From Margaritifera margaritifera (lineage: Eukaryota > Mollusca > Bivalvia > Unionida > Margaritiferidae): a DNA stretch of 64,000 nt. Made by a program: the position numbers and the translations under genes. Shown here piece by piece: positions 11,969-23,551 of the stretch (within the stretch, counting starts at the first letter, position 1; each line of letters opens with the position of its first letter). The stretch spans positions 2,546,501-2,610,500 of the forward strand of contig JAQPZY010001610.1 of assembly GCA_029931535.1 (NCBI GenBank), in the 5' to 3' direction. The notes beneath the pieces are model-generated. The model had not been told where the DNA came from and made no database searches. It saw only the letters and a list, made by a program, of their open reading frames with translations.

Positions 11969-12170
11969 CGCTAGTGTATTAGATGATTCCTAATTAGCCA
12001 ATCGGATATGCTAGTTTATTAGATGATTCCTAAATAGCCAATCAGATATGCTAGTGTATTAGATGATTCCTAAATAGCCAATCAGATATGCTAGTGTATT
12101 AGACGAATCCTCAATAGCCAATCAGATATGCTAGTGTATTAGATGATTCCTAAATTGCTAATCGGATATG
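11969..12170 (+). repeat. Minisatellite, 40-bp unit
   Basis: Five copies of 'gctagtgtattagatgattc' plus 'ctaaatagccaatcagatat'. Confidence 0.93.
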
Positions 12171-12717
12171 AGAGGACATTGGAGATTCCCCCAAAATGCA
12201 AATGGCTAGCACTATCTTTGCAGGTAGAATCAACAGATTCCAGATGAGTAATTTTTGAGGATTATATTTATCTCGGGACCTTTTTAGTAATCATGAAAAA
12301 CTGGTTTATAAAGAAAAAAGAACAAAAAAGCTCAAATAGCCTGCACAGCAAATGCCAGTGATCCCCAATTTTGAAGACCTACATTAAGTGGAATCTATTT
12401 ATAGCACACCAACCTGTGACTCAAAGTTTGATGTACAAGAAAGCAAGAATTTTGCTGTTTATCATTTTATACTTTGGAAAGAAACAATAAACTAAATATT
12501 GAATTTGAGGGTTTTCAATATGCATATATCAGTGTGCAGTTTTTCTCAGACAGTCTATTGGATTCTATCAGCTGGTGGCATGCAGTTCTGTTGAATGCAC
12601 ATTGTACAGTTTTGTTACAAGGATGTATACTGGTCTGTAGTTCCGCAGTTGGCACTATAAGGGAAAGGATTAAAAACAAATTGACATTTTCAAATCATAT
12701 ACATTTTTCTTTTATAG
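12171..12717. other. End of intron upstream of EGF exon
   Basis: Single-copy AT-rich intron ending in a T-rich tract and a consensus acceptor (ttcttttatag) at 12717. An open frame running into the exon from 12474 has no upstream domain. Confidence 0.55.
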
Positions 12718-12802
12718 AACATGAGCACTTGAAAGCAGCATGTCCACTGGAGTGTGAGAATGATGGAGTATGCTACGTTGTTGAAAAGCAGGCCTACTGC
12801 AG
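12718..12802 (+). CDS. Exon: first half of a second EGF-like domain
   Basis: An 85-nt exon (2 nt + 27 codons + 2 nt) with acceptor ...tttatag at 12717 and donor gtactt at 12803. After joining to 3585 it reads HEHLKAACPLECENDGVCYV and continues VEKQAYCR, giving four or five cysteines of an EGF module with the NDGVC signature. The last 2 nt (ag) join the first g of 21821 to make Arg, after which the domain is completed as CPPLLTGARCEY. The exact phase fit on both sides and the uninterrupted cysteine pattern strongly support it. Spacing is wide: about 9 kb of mostly satellite DNA on either side. Confidence 0.85.
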
Positions 12803-13214
12803 GTACTTTCATCATGCTTGTATTCTATTTTTACATCAAAACTTTTGCAGATATATTATAACATGGTAATCAGTCATGTCCATGCATCCATCAGTCAGTC
12901 AGTTCTCCTTTGTAACCTGAACTCCATCTGCACTGAGAAGGGGTTATCATATTTGGTAGAGTTTTGTTACATGGATTAGTAAATGACAACAAAGGTTTCA
13001 CATGGTTCATTTTAGGCCATGCCCTTATGCCAGTGACAGTTATTTTTCATCTTTGGTACAATAAAGTTTCTTCCATAGTGCCCATAAGGCACATAAAAAA
13101 GACCAGAGAAAAATAGCGTTCCAGATGGTTTTACACTGTATTGAGGGCATACAAGGCTTACTGAATAGAGTGCACTCATTGCCAAAGCAGCATAAGCTGT
13201 TCAATTTCATTGGC
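12803..13214. other. Intronic sequence, nothing recognised
   Basis: Start of the intron between the EGF half-exons. A stretch around 13160 ('gagtgcactcattgcc') resembles one at about 33480 ('gagtgcattcattgcc'), perhaps a shared dispersed repeat. Confidence 0.5.
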
Positions 13215-13700
13215 TGGACAGTTGTATGAATTTCAACACCACTATATGATGTATATAGACAGTTGTATGAATTTCAACACCACTATATGATGTAAATGGA
13301 CAGTTGTATGAATGTCAACACCACTATATGATGTAAATGGACAGTTGTATGAATTTCAACACCACTATATGATGTAAATGGACAGTTATATGAATTTCAA
13401 CACCACTATATGATGTAAATGGACAGTTGTATGAATTTCAACACCACTATATGATGTAAATGGACAGTTGTATGAATTTCAACACCACTATATGATGTGT
13501 ATGGACAGTTGTATGAATTTCAACACCACTATATGATGTAAATGGATAGTTATATGAATTTCAATACCACTATATGATGTGTATGGACAGTTGTATGAAT
13601 TTCAACACAGCTATATGATGTGTATGGACAGTTACATGAATTTCAACACAACTATATGATGTATATGGACAGTTACATGAATTTCAACACAGCTATATAT
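13215..13700 (+). repeat. Minisatellite, about 41-bp unit
   Basis: About twelve copies of 'ggacagttgtatgaatttca' plus 'acaccactatatgatgtaaat'. Confidence 0.96.
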
Positions 13701-14196
13701 GTTTTGGTAATGCATCCTGTGTTTAAGTACATGATAAGATGTCTAATTCAGCTTGGGACTTGGATGCTATGGGAGAGTCTCAAAATAGAATGAGATCTGA
13801 TTGTAAAAAGGCATGCTTTCTGTGCCAAAAAGAGTGTTGATTTTATTTTATTAGGGTCATAGATGAACCTTGAAAAATCAATTTCATGCTGGAAAAGACC
13901 TGGAATTTTTTAATTCAAAAAGTGGGGGACACTGTTCATGTATAGTCAATTCAGTTACTGTAACTTGAATACCTTTGTAATTAAAATTGCACACAAATTA
14001 CAAGACTAATTTGAAAGTAACTAAACTTATCACATATACATTGTTAAATGATATTGGTGGAGTTGATCTTGTGACCATATCTCTTGAAAGAAAGGATATC
14101 AAATTTACAAAATTTGTCAGTGCGAAGCTGTCAATTCTGATGAATGTTGAATTAATCATTAAATTTAAATTAATGTAAGGGATTTGCAATCAGTAT
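13701..14196. other. Intronic sequence, nothing recognised
   Basis: AT-rich. Overlapping 63-codon frames on opposite strands at 13987-14189 show no domain and are considered chance. Confidence 0.55.
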
Positions 14197-15262
14197 CCTT
14201 TTAAATGCTGTCCATAAGAGCCATAGAGTATATGGATTACATCGAGACTGCCTTGTAATGTACATTTTACAGTATTCCCTCATTATAATGCTGTCCATCA
14301 GATCCATAGAGTATATGGATTACATTGAGACTGCCTTGTAATGTACATTTTACAGTATTCCCTCATTATAATGCTGTCCATCAGATCCATAGAGTATATG
14401 GATTACATTGAGACTGCCTTGTTATATACATTTTATAGTATTCCCTCATTATAATGCTGTCCATCAGATCCATAGAGTATATGGATTACATTGAGACTGC
14501 CTTGTAATGTACATTTTACAGTATTCCCTCATTATAATGCTGTCCATCAGATCCATAAAGTATATGGATTACATTGAGACTGCCTTGTAATGTACATTTT
14601 ACAGTATTCCCTCATTATAATGCTGTCCATCAGAGCCATAGATTATACTGCCTTGTAGTGAGACCACTTTATAATTAGGTATACAATACATTACTCCCTC
14701 ATTATAATGATGTCCATGGGAGGCACAGAGTATACCAATTTATAGTGAGACTATCTTATAATGAAGTACATCAGGGCCATATAGTATAGCACCTTATAGT
14801 GAGACCACCTTATAATTAAGTATACAATACAGTACTCCCCCATTATAATGATGTCCATGTGAGGAACAGTATACCACCTTATAGTGAGATCACCTTATAA
14901 AGATGTGTATGATATAGTACTCCCACATTATAATGCTGGCCATGGGAACCATAGAGTAAACACCTCATGGTGAGACAATCTTATAATAAAGTACATGATA
15001 GAGTACTCCATCATTATAATACTGTCCATCAGAGCCATAGAGTACATCACCTTATAGTGAGACCACCTTATAATGAATTACATGATACAGTACTCGGTTG
15101 TTATAATGCTGGCCATTGGAGCCATTGAGTATACCACTTTATAGTGACCACCATCTAATGAAGTACATGATACAGTACTCCCTCATTATAATGCTGTCCA
15201 TAGAAGCCTTCAAGTGTACTGCCTTAGTGATGCCACCTTGTAATGAAGTACATCATGCATAC
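14197..15262 (+). repeat. Satellite, 83-bp unit passing into degenerate copies
   Basis: Six well-conserved copies start at 14205, 14288, 14371, 14454, 14537 and 14620 ('atgctgtccatcagatccat'). From 14640 diverged copies continue with 'accaccttatagtgagacca' and 'tactccctcattataatg' blocks. Similar blocks reappear at 17490-17840. Confidence 0.93.
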
Positions 15263-15280
15263 AATTTTACTACATATGTA

Positions 15281-15388
15281 ATGAAATGGCATCCATGACC
15301 ATTATTGCTTTATAACAGGAACTGTTATAATAAATGGCATCCATGACCATTATTGCTTTATAACAGGAACTGTTATAATGAAGGACCT
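15281..15388 (+). repeat. Tandem duplication, about 51-bp unit
   Basis: Two copies of 'aatggcatccatgaccatta' plus 'ttgctttataacaggaactgttataat', then a partial continuation related to the preceding satellite. Confidence 0.85.
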
Positions 15389-15619
15389 TATAGCAAGGGA
15401 GGGCTGTATAGCTTAGAAATGAGAATGATACAAAACAAAATTCTTCTGCATTATGAAAGATAAAATACAGCATTCATAATATTAACTCCTGATCTAGACT
15501 GCTGCCATTAACTGTCAATTTAAGTTTTTGACAGTTATATCTTTACACCCTAGTTTAAGTTGATTGCAATTTTTTTTATCATGCCTGTGAATGGTAAGAC
15601 AAAGGTATCACTGTTCAGG

Positions 15620-17445
15620 CATCAGTGGCAATGGCAACAGACATGCATCATTTCAGCAATGTGAAGATATTGGAGACATCAGTGGCAATGGCAACAGACA
15701 TGAATCATTTCAGCAACGTGAAGATACTTGAAGTAGGCATCAGTGGCAATGGCAATAGACATGGAATCATTTCAGCTATGTGAAGATACTTGAAGTAGGC
15801 ATCAGTGGCAAAGGCAACAGACATGCAATCATTTCAGCATTGTGAAGATACAGGAGACATCAGTGGCAAAGGCAACAGACATGCGATCATTTCAGCAATG
15901 TGAAGATACTTGAAGTAGGCATCAGTGGCAATGGCAAAAGACATGTGATCATTTCAGCATTGTGAAGATACTGGAGACCAGTGGCAAAGGCAACAGACGT
16001 GCAATAATTTCAGCAATGTGAAGATACTTGAAGAAGGCATCAGTGGCAAAGGCAACAGACATGCGATCATTTCAGCAATGTGAAGATATTGGAGACATCA
16101 GTAGCAAAGGCAACAGACGTGCAATCATTTCAGCAATGTGAAAATACTTAAAGTAGGCATCAGTGGCAATGGCAACAGACATGCAATCATTTCAGCAGTG
16201 TGAAGATATTGGAGACATCAGTGGCAGTGGCAACAGAAATGCATCATTTCAGCATTGTGAAGTTACTTGAAGTAGGCATTAGTGGCAATGGCAACAGATG
16301 TGCAATCATTTCAGCATTCTGAAGATATTAGAGACATCAGTGACAATGGCAACATCATTTCAGCAGTGTGAAGATATTGGAGACATCAGTGGCAATGGCA
16401 ACAGACGTGCAATCATTTCAGCAATGTGAAGATACTTGAAGTAGGCATCAGTGGCAATGGCAACAGACATGCAATCATTTCAGCAGTCTGAAGATATTGG
16501 AGTCATCATTGACAATGGCAACAGACATGCAATCATTTCAGCAATGTGAAAATACTTGAAGTAGGCATCAGTTGCAATGGCAACAGACATGCAATCATTT
16601 CAGCAGTGTAAAGATATTGGAGACAGTGGCAAAGGCAACAGACATGCAGTCATTTCAGCAATGTAAAGGTATTGGAGACATCAGTGGCAATGGCAACAGA
16701 CATGCGATCATTTCAGCATTGTGAAAATACTTAGAGATATCAGTGGCAAGGCAACAGACATGCAATCATTTCAGCAATGTGAAGATACTTGAAGTAGGCA
16801 TCAGTGGCAATGGCAACAGACGTGCAATCATTTCAGCAATGTAAATATACTTGGAGACATCAGTGGTAATGACAACAGACATGCAATCATTTCAGCAATG
16901 TGAAGATGCTGGAGACATCAGTGGCAATGGCAACAGACATGCAATCATTTCAACATTGTGAAAATACTTGGAGATATCAGTGACAAAGGCAACAGACATG
17001 CAATCATTTCAGCAATGTGAAAATACTTGGAGACATCAGTGGCAATGACAACAGACATGCAATCATTTCAGCAATGTGAAGATACTTGAAGTAGGCATCA
17101 GTGGCAATGGCAACAGACGTGCAATCATTTCAGCAATGTGAAGATATTGGAGACATCAGTGGCAATGACAATAGACATGCAATCATTTCAGCAATGTGAA
17201 GATACTGGAGACATCAGTGGCAATGGCAACAGACATGCAATCATTTCAGCAATGTGAAAATACTTGGAGACATCAGTGGCAATGACAACAGACATGCAAT
17301 CATTTCAGCAATGTGAAGATACTGGAGACATCAGTGGCAATGGCAACAGACATGCGATCATTTCAGCATTGTGAAAATACTTGGAGATATCAGTGGCAAA
17401 GGCAACAGACATGCAATCATTTCAGCAATGTAAAGATACTTGAAG
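15620..17445 (+). repeat. Large minisatellite, units of about 45-65 bp
   Basis: About thirty copies of 'catcagtggcaatggcaaca' + 'gacatgcaatcatttcagca' + 'atgtgaagatact', some with an extra 'tgaagtagg' and some with 'ggaga'. The two endings alternate in part, suggesting a dimeric higher-order unit. Each copy carries 'atcatttcag', a splice-acceptor-like motif, on the sense strand of the host gene. Confidence 0.97.
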
Positions 17446-17897
17446 GAGACCTGTCTTCTAAATCAGTTGCTGTATTCAACTTAAATTTGGGTAAAATACA
17501 GTACTCTCTCTGACACTGTTCATGGCAACCATAAATGTGGACCACCTTATACATGAGTCACCTAATACTGAGATATTTTGTACATGATATTGATACTAAA
17601 TAATGAAATAGTATCAATGAACATACCCATGTTATACAAGAGTCCATCCCACCACACAAACTTCCAAGTCAAACAAGGTGCCATTATTTTAATACAGTAC
17701 TTCCTCACTACAGTACTGTTCATTATAACCATAAAAGTGGACCACCTTATAGGTCCAGTATTGTATACATTGTATTACTTGTAAATAATGAAATGAAATG
17801 GGAGCCTGCCTTATACAAGGGACCACCTTATTCTGGTGTGCCCTTTTGTGAAGAAGTAATATGTACAGACCATGAAGTAGGTAATTTTACTATATCT
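17446..17897 (+). repeat. Diverged copies of the 14640-15260 satellite
   Basis: Blocks such as 'aatacagtacttcctcacta', 'ctgttcattataaccataaa' and 'gtggaccaccttata' match the degenerate part of the 14197-15262 array, placing that family on both sides of the 15620-17445 array. Confidence 0.6.
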
Positions 17898-18447
17898 GCA
17901 TTTTGTTTGCATTCCATTTGCAATCTCTTCACATTTACATTCTATTTGCAATCTGTTCACATTTGCATTCCATTTGCAATCTCTTCACATTTACATTCTA
18001 TTTGCAATCTGTTCACATTTGCATTCCATTTGCAATCTCTTCACATTTACATTCTATTTGCAATCTCTTCACATTTGCATTCCATTTGCAATGTGTTCAC
18101 ATTTGCATTCTATTTGTAATCTGTTCATATTTGCATTCTATCTGCAATCTGTTCACATTTGCATTCTATTTTCAATCTCTTCACATTTGCATTCTATTTG
18201 CAATATGTTAACATTTGCATTCTATTTGCAATCTGTTCACATTTGCATTCTATTTGCAATCTCTTCACATTTGCATTCTATTTGCAATATGTTAACATTT
18301 GCATTCTATTTGCAATCTGTTCACATTTGCATTCTATTTGCAATCTGTTCACATTTGCATTCTATTTGCGATCTGTTCACATTTGCATTCTATTTGTAAT
18401 CTGTTCACATTTGCATTCTATTTGCAATCTGTTCACAGTTGCATTCC
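17898..18447 (+). repeat. Minisatellite, 28-bp unit
   Basis: About twenty copies of 'tcacatttgcattctatttg' plus 'caatctgt'. Overlapping open frames translating to HICILFAI-type repeats result from the array and are not proteins. Confidence 0.97.
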
Positions 18448-18536
18448 ATTAGTTGTCTCATCACTAATGAAATGGAAATGCTTGTACTGAAGTCTGTTTT
18501 TCCATTTTCAAAAGTCTTAAAGGGTGATAACTATAG

Positions 18537-19056
18537 AGAGGATATTTGCTTTCTCCGAGTGAATAACGGACATATTTCATCAAGTGGGTGAAAATACTTA
18601 AGTTTTTCACCCACGAGATGAAATATATCCGTTATTCACTCGGAGAAAGCAAATATTCTTTTTATTTTATGCTCAAGCGTATTGTCTAGCAATTTGTATA
18701 ACACACTGAAGTAGCTGATTTCTTACTGCATCCCGCGCGATAATGTCAGCGGTTTGCCGTTTATGTTTTGCTCTGTTTTGTGTATATTTGCACATAAAAT
18801 ATCAGTAGTTACATAATGCTTCTTCCCAATTCAAGGTAAAATATCAGATAAAAAGAAAATGAAACCAAAAAAAAAATTATGTCTGTTGCTGGATTTGAAC
18901 CCGGTTCGCCGGGATGCGAAGTGGCCATCTATACCACTACACCACGTGAGCTATTAACTGATAGTGAAAAAATATCATTATATTTTTTCACTGCAGTGAA
19001 ATATCACAATTATATCACTCGAAAAATCCAGTATTTCACTGCCTAGCATAAAATAA
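18537..19056. mobile_element. Short composite element: long hairpin plus tRNA-like core
   Basis: About 57 nt at 18537-18594 are almost the reverse complement of 18603-18660 (shared 'ctttctccgagtgaataacg' and 'cccac' stems), giving a strong hairpin. Downstream lie 'tttattttatgctcaagcg' (18661) and its near inverse 'agcataaaataaacgg' (about 19046), plus an inner hairpin 'gtgaaaaaatatcattatat' / 'ttttttcac' at about 18963-18992. A tRNA-like relic sits between them. The inverted ends suggest a non-autonomous element; its class is unknown. Confidence 0.5.
18887..18957 (-). other. tRNA-like relic (SINE head or dead tRNA)
   Basis: The minus strand contains an A-box-like 'tggtgtagtgg' and, about 40 nt later, a B-box-like 'gggttcaaatcc'. 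The acceptor arms do not pair and the T stem has mismatches, so it is not a working tRNA gene. I assign no anticodon. Confidence 0.5.
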
Positions 19057-19374
19057 ACGGTTATATATAATTATAGCTTTCATATCTTGTGTTTTTAAAA
19101 GTGTGCTATAATGAAATAACAGATGCATAAAATGAAAAACACAATTGAATTGATGATAAATTAAAGTATGACTGCTACTTCAATACATGTAAAGATACAG
19201 ATGTAGAACATTTGTCGGGAAATTTTATTTCATTTTATTTTGTTCAGATAAAGATTGTACATACACAACTACTGGTGATGTCATCACATCATGGGCAGTT
19301 GTTTGTATGTCTGCCTCAACATGAACAATGTCAAGAAATGTAGAGGGTGAAAAATTGTCTTTGTAAAGAATCTG
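19057..19374. other. Intronic sequence, nothing recognised
   Basis: AT-rich spacer between the hairpin element and a minisatellite. Confidence 0.6.
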
Positions 19375-19868
19375 ATACAGGATTACCATGCAAAAAGGCT
19401 TATGACCATAGACAGGATTACCATGCGAAAAGGCTTATGACCGTAGACAGGATTACCATGCGAAAAGGCTTATGACCGTAGACAGGATTACCATGCGAAA
19501 AGGCTTATGACCGTTGGCAGGATTACCATGCGAAAAGGCTTATGACCGTAGACAGGATTACCATGCGAAAAGGCTTATGACCGTAGACAGGATTACCATG
19601 CGAAAAGGCTTATGACCATAGGCAGGATTACCATGTGAAAAGGCTTATGACCGTAGACAGGATTACCATGTGAAAAGGCTTATGACCGTAGACAGGATTA
19701 CCATGCAAAAAGGCTTATGACCGTAGACAGGAATACCATGCGAAAAGGCTTATGACCGTAGACAGGATTACCATGCGAAAAGGCTTATGACCGTAGACAG
19801 GATTACCATGCGAAAAGGCTTATGACCGTAGACAGGATTACCATGCGAAAAGGCTTATGACCGTAGAT
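19375..19868 (+). repeat. Minisatellite, 35-bp unit, very homogeneous
   Basis: Fourteen copies of 'aggattaccatgcgaaaagg' plus 'cttatgaccgtagac'. The high identity suggests recent expansion. Confidence 0.97.
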
Positions 19869-20224
19869 AATCAGCTTGCAGCTTGAAAATGTATTTTTCA
19901 AATCCAATCGTGAAATGCATAATGCATTTGTTTTTCATTCCATTCAGATTCTATGTAAATGCATAATGCATTTGTTTTTCATTCCATTTGTGCTTATTAT
20001 TCAATATTCTGCATTCTGTTTTGCAACTGCACTTTCCATTTTCTTTAAAATGCATATATCAGTTTGTGTTCATTCAGTATTTCAAGTTGTTGCTTTCATT
20101 ATGCATTCCATTTGTGTTGATTCTGCATTGTTTTTGTTTTAGCTGGTAAAATGACCTGTATCATGGTCTGTATGTATAAAGTTTATACTTGGATATATTT
20201 AGGAGTTGCTAATGATTGTGTAAG

Positions 20225-21612
20225 AAGACAGCTATGTCATAATAATGCTTTTTCAGACCAGATCTGTGCAAGTTGACAGCTATGTCATGATAATGTTATT
20301 CATACCAGACCTGTGTAAGTAGATGGCTAAGTCATGATAATGCTGTTCACACCAGACCTGTGTAAGTTGACAGCTGTGTCATGATAAGGCTATTCACACC
20401 AGATCTGTGTAAGTAGATGGCTATGTCATGATAATGCTATTCACACCAGATTCTATGTAAATGCAAGTTGACAGCTATGTCATGATAATGCTATTCACAC
20501 CAGACCTGTGTAAGTAGATAGCTATGTCATGATAATGCTATTCACACCAATTTCAATGTAAGTTGACAACTGTCATTATAATGCTATTGACACCAGATCT
20601 GTGAAAGTTGACAGCTGTGTCATGATAATGCTATTCACACCAGATCTGTGCAAGTTGACAGCTGTGTCATGATAATGTTATTCATACCAGACCTGTGTAA
20701 GTAGATGGCTATGTCATGATAATGTTATTCACACCAGACCTGTGTAAGCAGACGGCTATGTCATGATAATAATATTCACACCAGATCTGTGTAAGTAGAT
20801 AGCTATGTCATGATAATGCTATTCACACCAGTTTCTCTGTAAGTTGACAACTGTATCATGACACAAGTTGACAACTGTGCCATGATAATGCTGTTCACAC
20901 CAGATTCTATGTAAGTTGACAGCTGTGTCATGATAATGCTATTCACACTAGATTCTATATAAGTTGACAGCTATGTCATGATGATGCTGTTCACACCAGA
21001 TTCTATTTAAATTGACAGCTATGTCATCATAATCCTATTCACACCAGATCATGGTAAGTTGACAGCTATGTCATGATGATGCTATTCACACAATATCTGT
21101 GCAAGTTGACAGCTATGTCATGATGATGTTATTCACACCAGATCATGGTAAGTTGACAGTTTTGTCATGATAATGCTACTCACACCAGATCTGTAAGTTG
21201 ACAGCTATGTCATGATGATGCTATTCACACAAGATCTGTGCAAGTTGACAGCTATGTCATTATAATGCTATTCACACCAGATCATGGTAAGTTGACAGCT
21301 ATGTCATGATGATGCTATTCACACAAGATCTGTGCAAGTTGACAGCTATGTCATTATAATGCTATTCACACCAGATCTGTGCAAGTTGACAGCTATGTCA
21401 TTATAATGCTATTCACACAAGATCTGTGCAAGTTGACAGCTATGTCATTATAATGCTATTCACACAAGATCTGTGCAAGTTGACAGCTATGTCATTATAA
21501 TGCTATTCACACCAGATCTGTGCAAGTTGACAGCTATGTCATTATAATGCTATTCACACCAGATCTGTGCAAGTTGACAGCTATGTCATTATAATGCTAT
21601 TCACACCAGATT
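20225..21612 (+). repeat. Minisatellite, 47-bp unit
   Basis: About thirty copies of 'gttgacagctatgtcatgat' + 'aatgctattcacaccagatct' + 'gtgcaa'. Many left-hand copies contain 'tgtaagt', a splice-donor-like motif. The right third is more homogeneous than the left, as in an array growing from one end. Confidence 0.97.
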
Positions 21613-21820
21613 CTACAAAACACTTGTTGCACTAGACTTGATAACTACTGTGTGGTAGGTTTTGTATGGAAGTCTAAAGCTCTCAAGGGATTCTTCGGTC
21701 AGTAGGTCAAAATTCAAGATTAAGGGTCAAAAGTGGGAGATGAGAGAGGTGACTGTTGAATGAAAGTGACCAGTTTTGGAGTTTAGATTGAATGGATTAG
21801 TTTTTTCAATGTTTCTGCAG

Positions 21821-22045
21821 GTGTCCACCTCTACTGACAGGAGCACGCTGCGAGTACAAGTTATCCAAGGAGGACATAGAACGAGAGCGAGGAAACAGGT
21901 CAGAGATAATCACAAAGACATCTCCCTCTCCAGAACAGGTGCATGACAGGTCCTTTGAAAAGACAGCATGGATAGCAGGAGTCTTGCTATGTGTGGGCAT
22001 ATTGGTCCTGATAGTAGTGGTGGTAGTCATCATCAGGAGCTCAAG
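21821..22045 (+). CDS. Exon: end of EGF domain, stalk and transmembrane segment
   Basis: A 225-nt exon (1 nt + 74 codons + 2 nt). The acceptor is gtttctgcag at 21820 and the donor gtaagg at 22046. The first residues CPPLLTGARCEYK complete the EGF module opened in the exon at 12718. A charged, hydrophilic juxtamembrane stalk follows, with one possible N-glycosylation site (NRS). Then comes a roughly 22-residue hydrophobic helix, WIAGVLLCVGILVLIVVVVV, ending in Arg as a stop-transfer signal. This is the topology of a type I single-pass receptor: EGF modules outside, short tail inside. The exon ends with 2 nt (ag) that require a next exon beginning with the third codon base. Confidence 0.88.
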
Positions 22046-22629
22046 GTAAGGTTTAAGTTTGTGTGTCCTCTAATGACTCATTTAAGTTTTATGACAGCGG
22101 CAGGTCTGGAATGGCCTAATCTGGCATATTTTTGATACAAGTCCTAATCCATCAAATATGGCCTAATGGCATATTGGTCCTGATAGTAATGGTGTAGTCA
22201 TCATTAGGAGCTCAAGGTAAAGTTGTTAGCATATTGTTCCTGCCATAAGTACAGTCCGTGTTGTATTATGGCACATTCAGTCAGTATAAACTATGTTATT
22301 GGGACAAGTGTACGTGTTCTGTGCATGTTTGAAATCCTGGTCCTTAATTGAGACCCATAACTGAATGCACCCTGAATTAATCTTGGTCACAAAGCATGTT
22401 GATGCATTTTAATAGGCATGGTTCATGTTTTAATGATCAGACTCCGTCTGGTATATTGCAAGTTTGAATTTTGTGTTGTTCTCCAATTAATTGAATTTAA
22501 AAAATGCAATTAGTTCCAATCTGTGGAGTAATTACCCAATTTATTAAATTCATATCTTAAGTTCTCACACAAACAACTGATTCAGTAGAAAAGCTATAAA
22601 AGTTCAAAATATTTGTTGTGGAAATTCGG
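22046..22629. other. Start of the intron holding the gypsy element
   Basis: Single-copy intron. The segment at about 22155-22220 repeats part of the transmembrane exon ('tggcatattggtcctgatag' and 'gtagtcatcattaggagctc' followed by 'aaggta'), a small duplication of the exon end including its donor. Confidence 0.6.
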
Positions 22630-22633
22630 CAAG
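22630..22633. repeat. Target-site duplication CAAG, left copy
   Basis: CAAG directly before the 5' LTR; the same four bases follow the 3' LTR at 29176-29179. Four-bp duplications are within the range typical of Ty3/gypsy integration. Confidence 0.75.
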
Positions 22634-23386
22634 TGTTATGTATGATGTTTATATAATATTATAAATATTTTAGGAAATAATAAATGTTTCTTCACTTTAA
22701 TATTTGCTTAAATCTTAATGTTATCAGGAAAAACATGTTTAACTAGTGTCCTTGAATTAGGTTGTTTTGATCAATATGTTTTCTCAATTTGAAGGTCAAG
22801 GTTGAATTTTTGTTTACAAGTAAAAATTCCATTAAGATGACTCATGTTCTAGAACATTCTGTCATGTGACCAATCTTTATATATGCCATGTTTGGTGGAC
22901 ATTTATTCAGTTTTGACATTACCATCAGTCTTGTAAAGAGCTATTACAGTTGTGAAAATTCATTCCAAATTCTAAGAGAGGAATTATTTTAAATATTCAT
23001 TGGATTATAACAGTGCTCACAAACTTTTGGATTTTGGATTTTTAATTGTTGATTTTGGAATTTAAGTGAACTTATTCAGATATTTTGGAATACTTCATTT
23101 TGACATCAGCACATCAAGATTTCTAGTACATCAGGACTTTGGAGACCATTAGCACATCATAACATTCAAGGACACAGCCGTGAATTCGGAACATTCTATA
23201 TTTAGGACTTGTGATTAGAACAATCATTCTTATTGGATTATTAGGATTTCAAAACACATTACTGTAAGTGACTTTTTTGATTTTTCATTTTAATTATCTA
23301 GTAATAAATTGCTTGTTGATTTTTACTTGATTTGTTGGTTTCACTTTCTTTCTGTTACATTTTTCTTAGACCATAGAGTCGTAACA
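22634..23386 (+). repeat. 5' LTR
   Basis: Starts tgttatgtat and ends gtcgtaaca. It contains a CAAT-like accaatc at 22868-22874 followed by tttatatatg (about 22876-22885), a plausible promoter, and AATAAA at 23303-23308 as a polyadenylation signal. It matches the 3' LTR in length and, by eye, in sequence. Confidence 0.95.
22868..22886 (+). promoter_or_regulatory. Putative LTR promoter (CAAT and TATA-like boxes)
   Basis: An accaatc box directly precedes tttatatatg. The same arrangement is in the 3' LTR at 28657-28675. The spacing between the two boxes is unusually short, so the core promoter assignment is tentative. Confidence 0.45.
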
Positions 23387-23391
23387 GAAAT

Positions 23392-23403
23392 TGGGGGCTC
23401 GTC
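23392..23403 (+). promoter_or_regulatory. Primer-binding site, complementary to tRNA-Pro 3' end
   Basis: 'tgggggctcgtc' starts 5 nt after the LTR. This is the proline-tRNA primer sequence known from murine leukaemia-type retroviruses, matching for 12 nt and then diverging. It marks the start of minus-strand DNA synthesis. Confidence 0.8.
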
Positions 23404-23551
23404 TTCTGGGGTCTGAATTTCTTTAAAGCATATTAGAGATATTAAATTTATCTTTGAAATTCATATTTATTTTGTCTTGGAATTTTTTTTTGTCTTTGGC
23501 AAAGATTTTTAAAAGAGAAATTTTTTTGTGTGAAACCAACAAGCATTTACA

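Noticed and set aside
13987..14189. Overlapping 63-codon frames on opposite strands
   Set aside because: AT-rich chance frames without motif or splice support.
17793..18490. Overlapping frames encoding HICILFAI-type hydrophobic repeats
   Set aside because: Three frames of the same 28-bp satellite are all open. This is a property of the unit, not a membrane protein.
18887..18957. Functional tRNA gene on the minus strand
   Set aside because: Acceptor arms do not pair and the T stem is mismatched; better read as a SINE head or relic.
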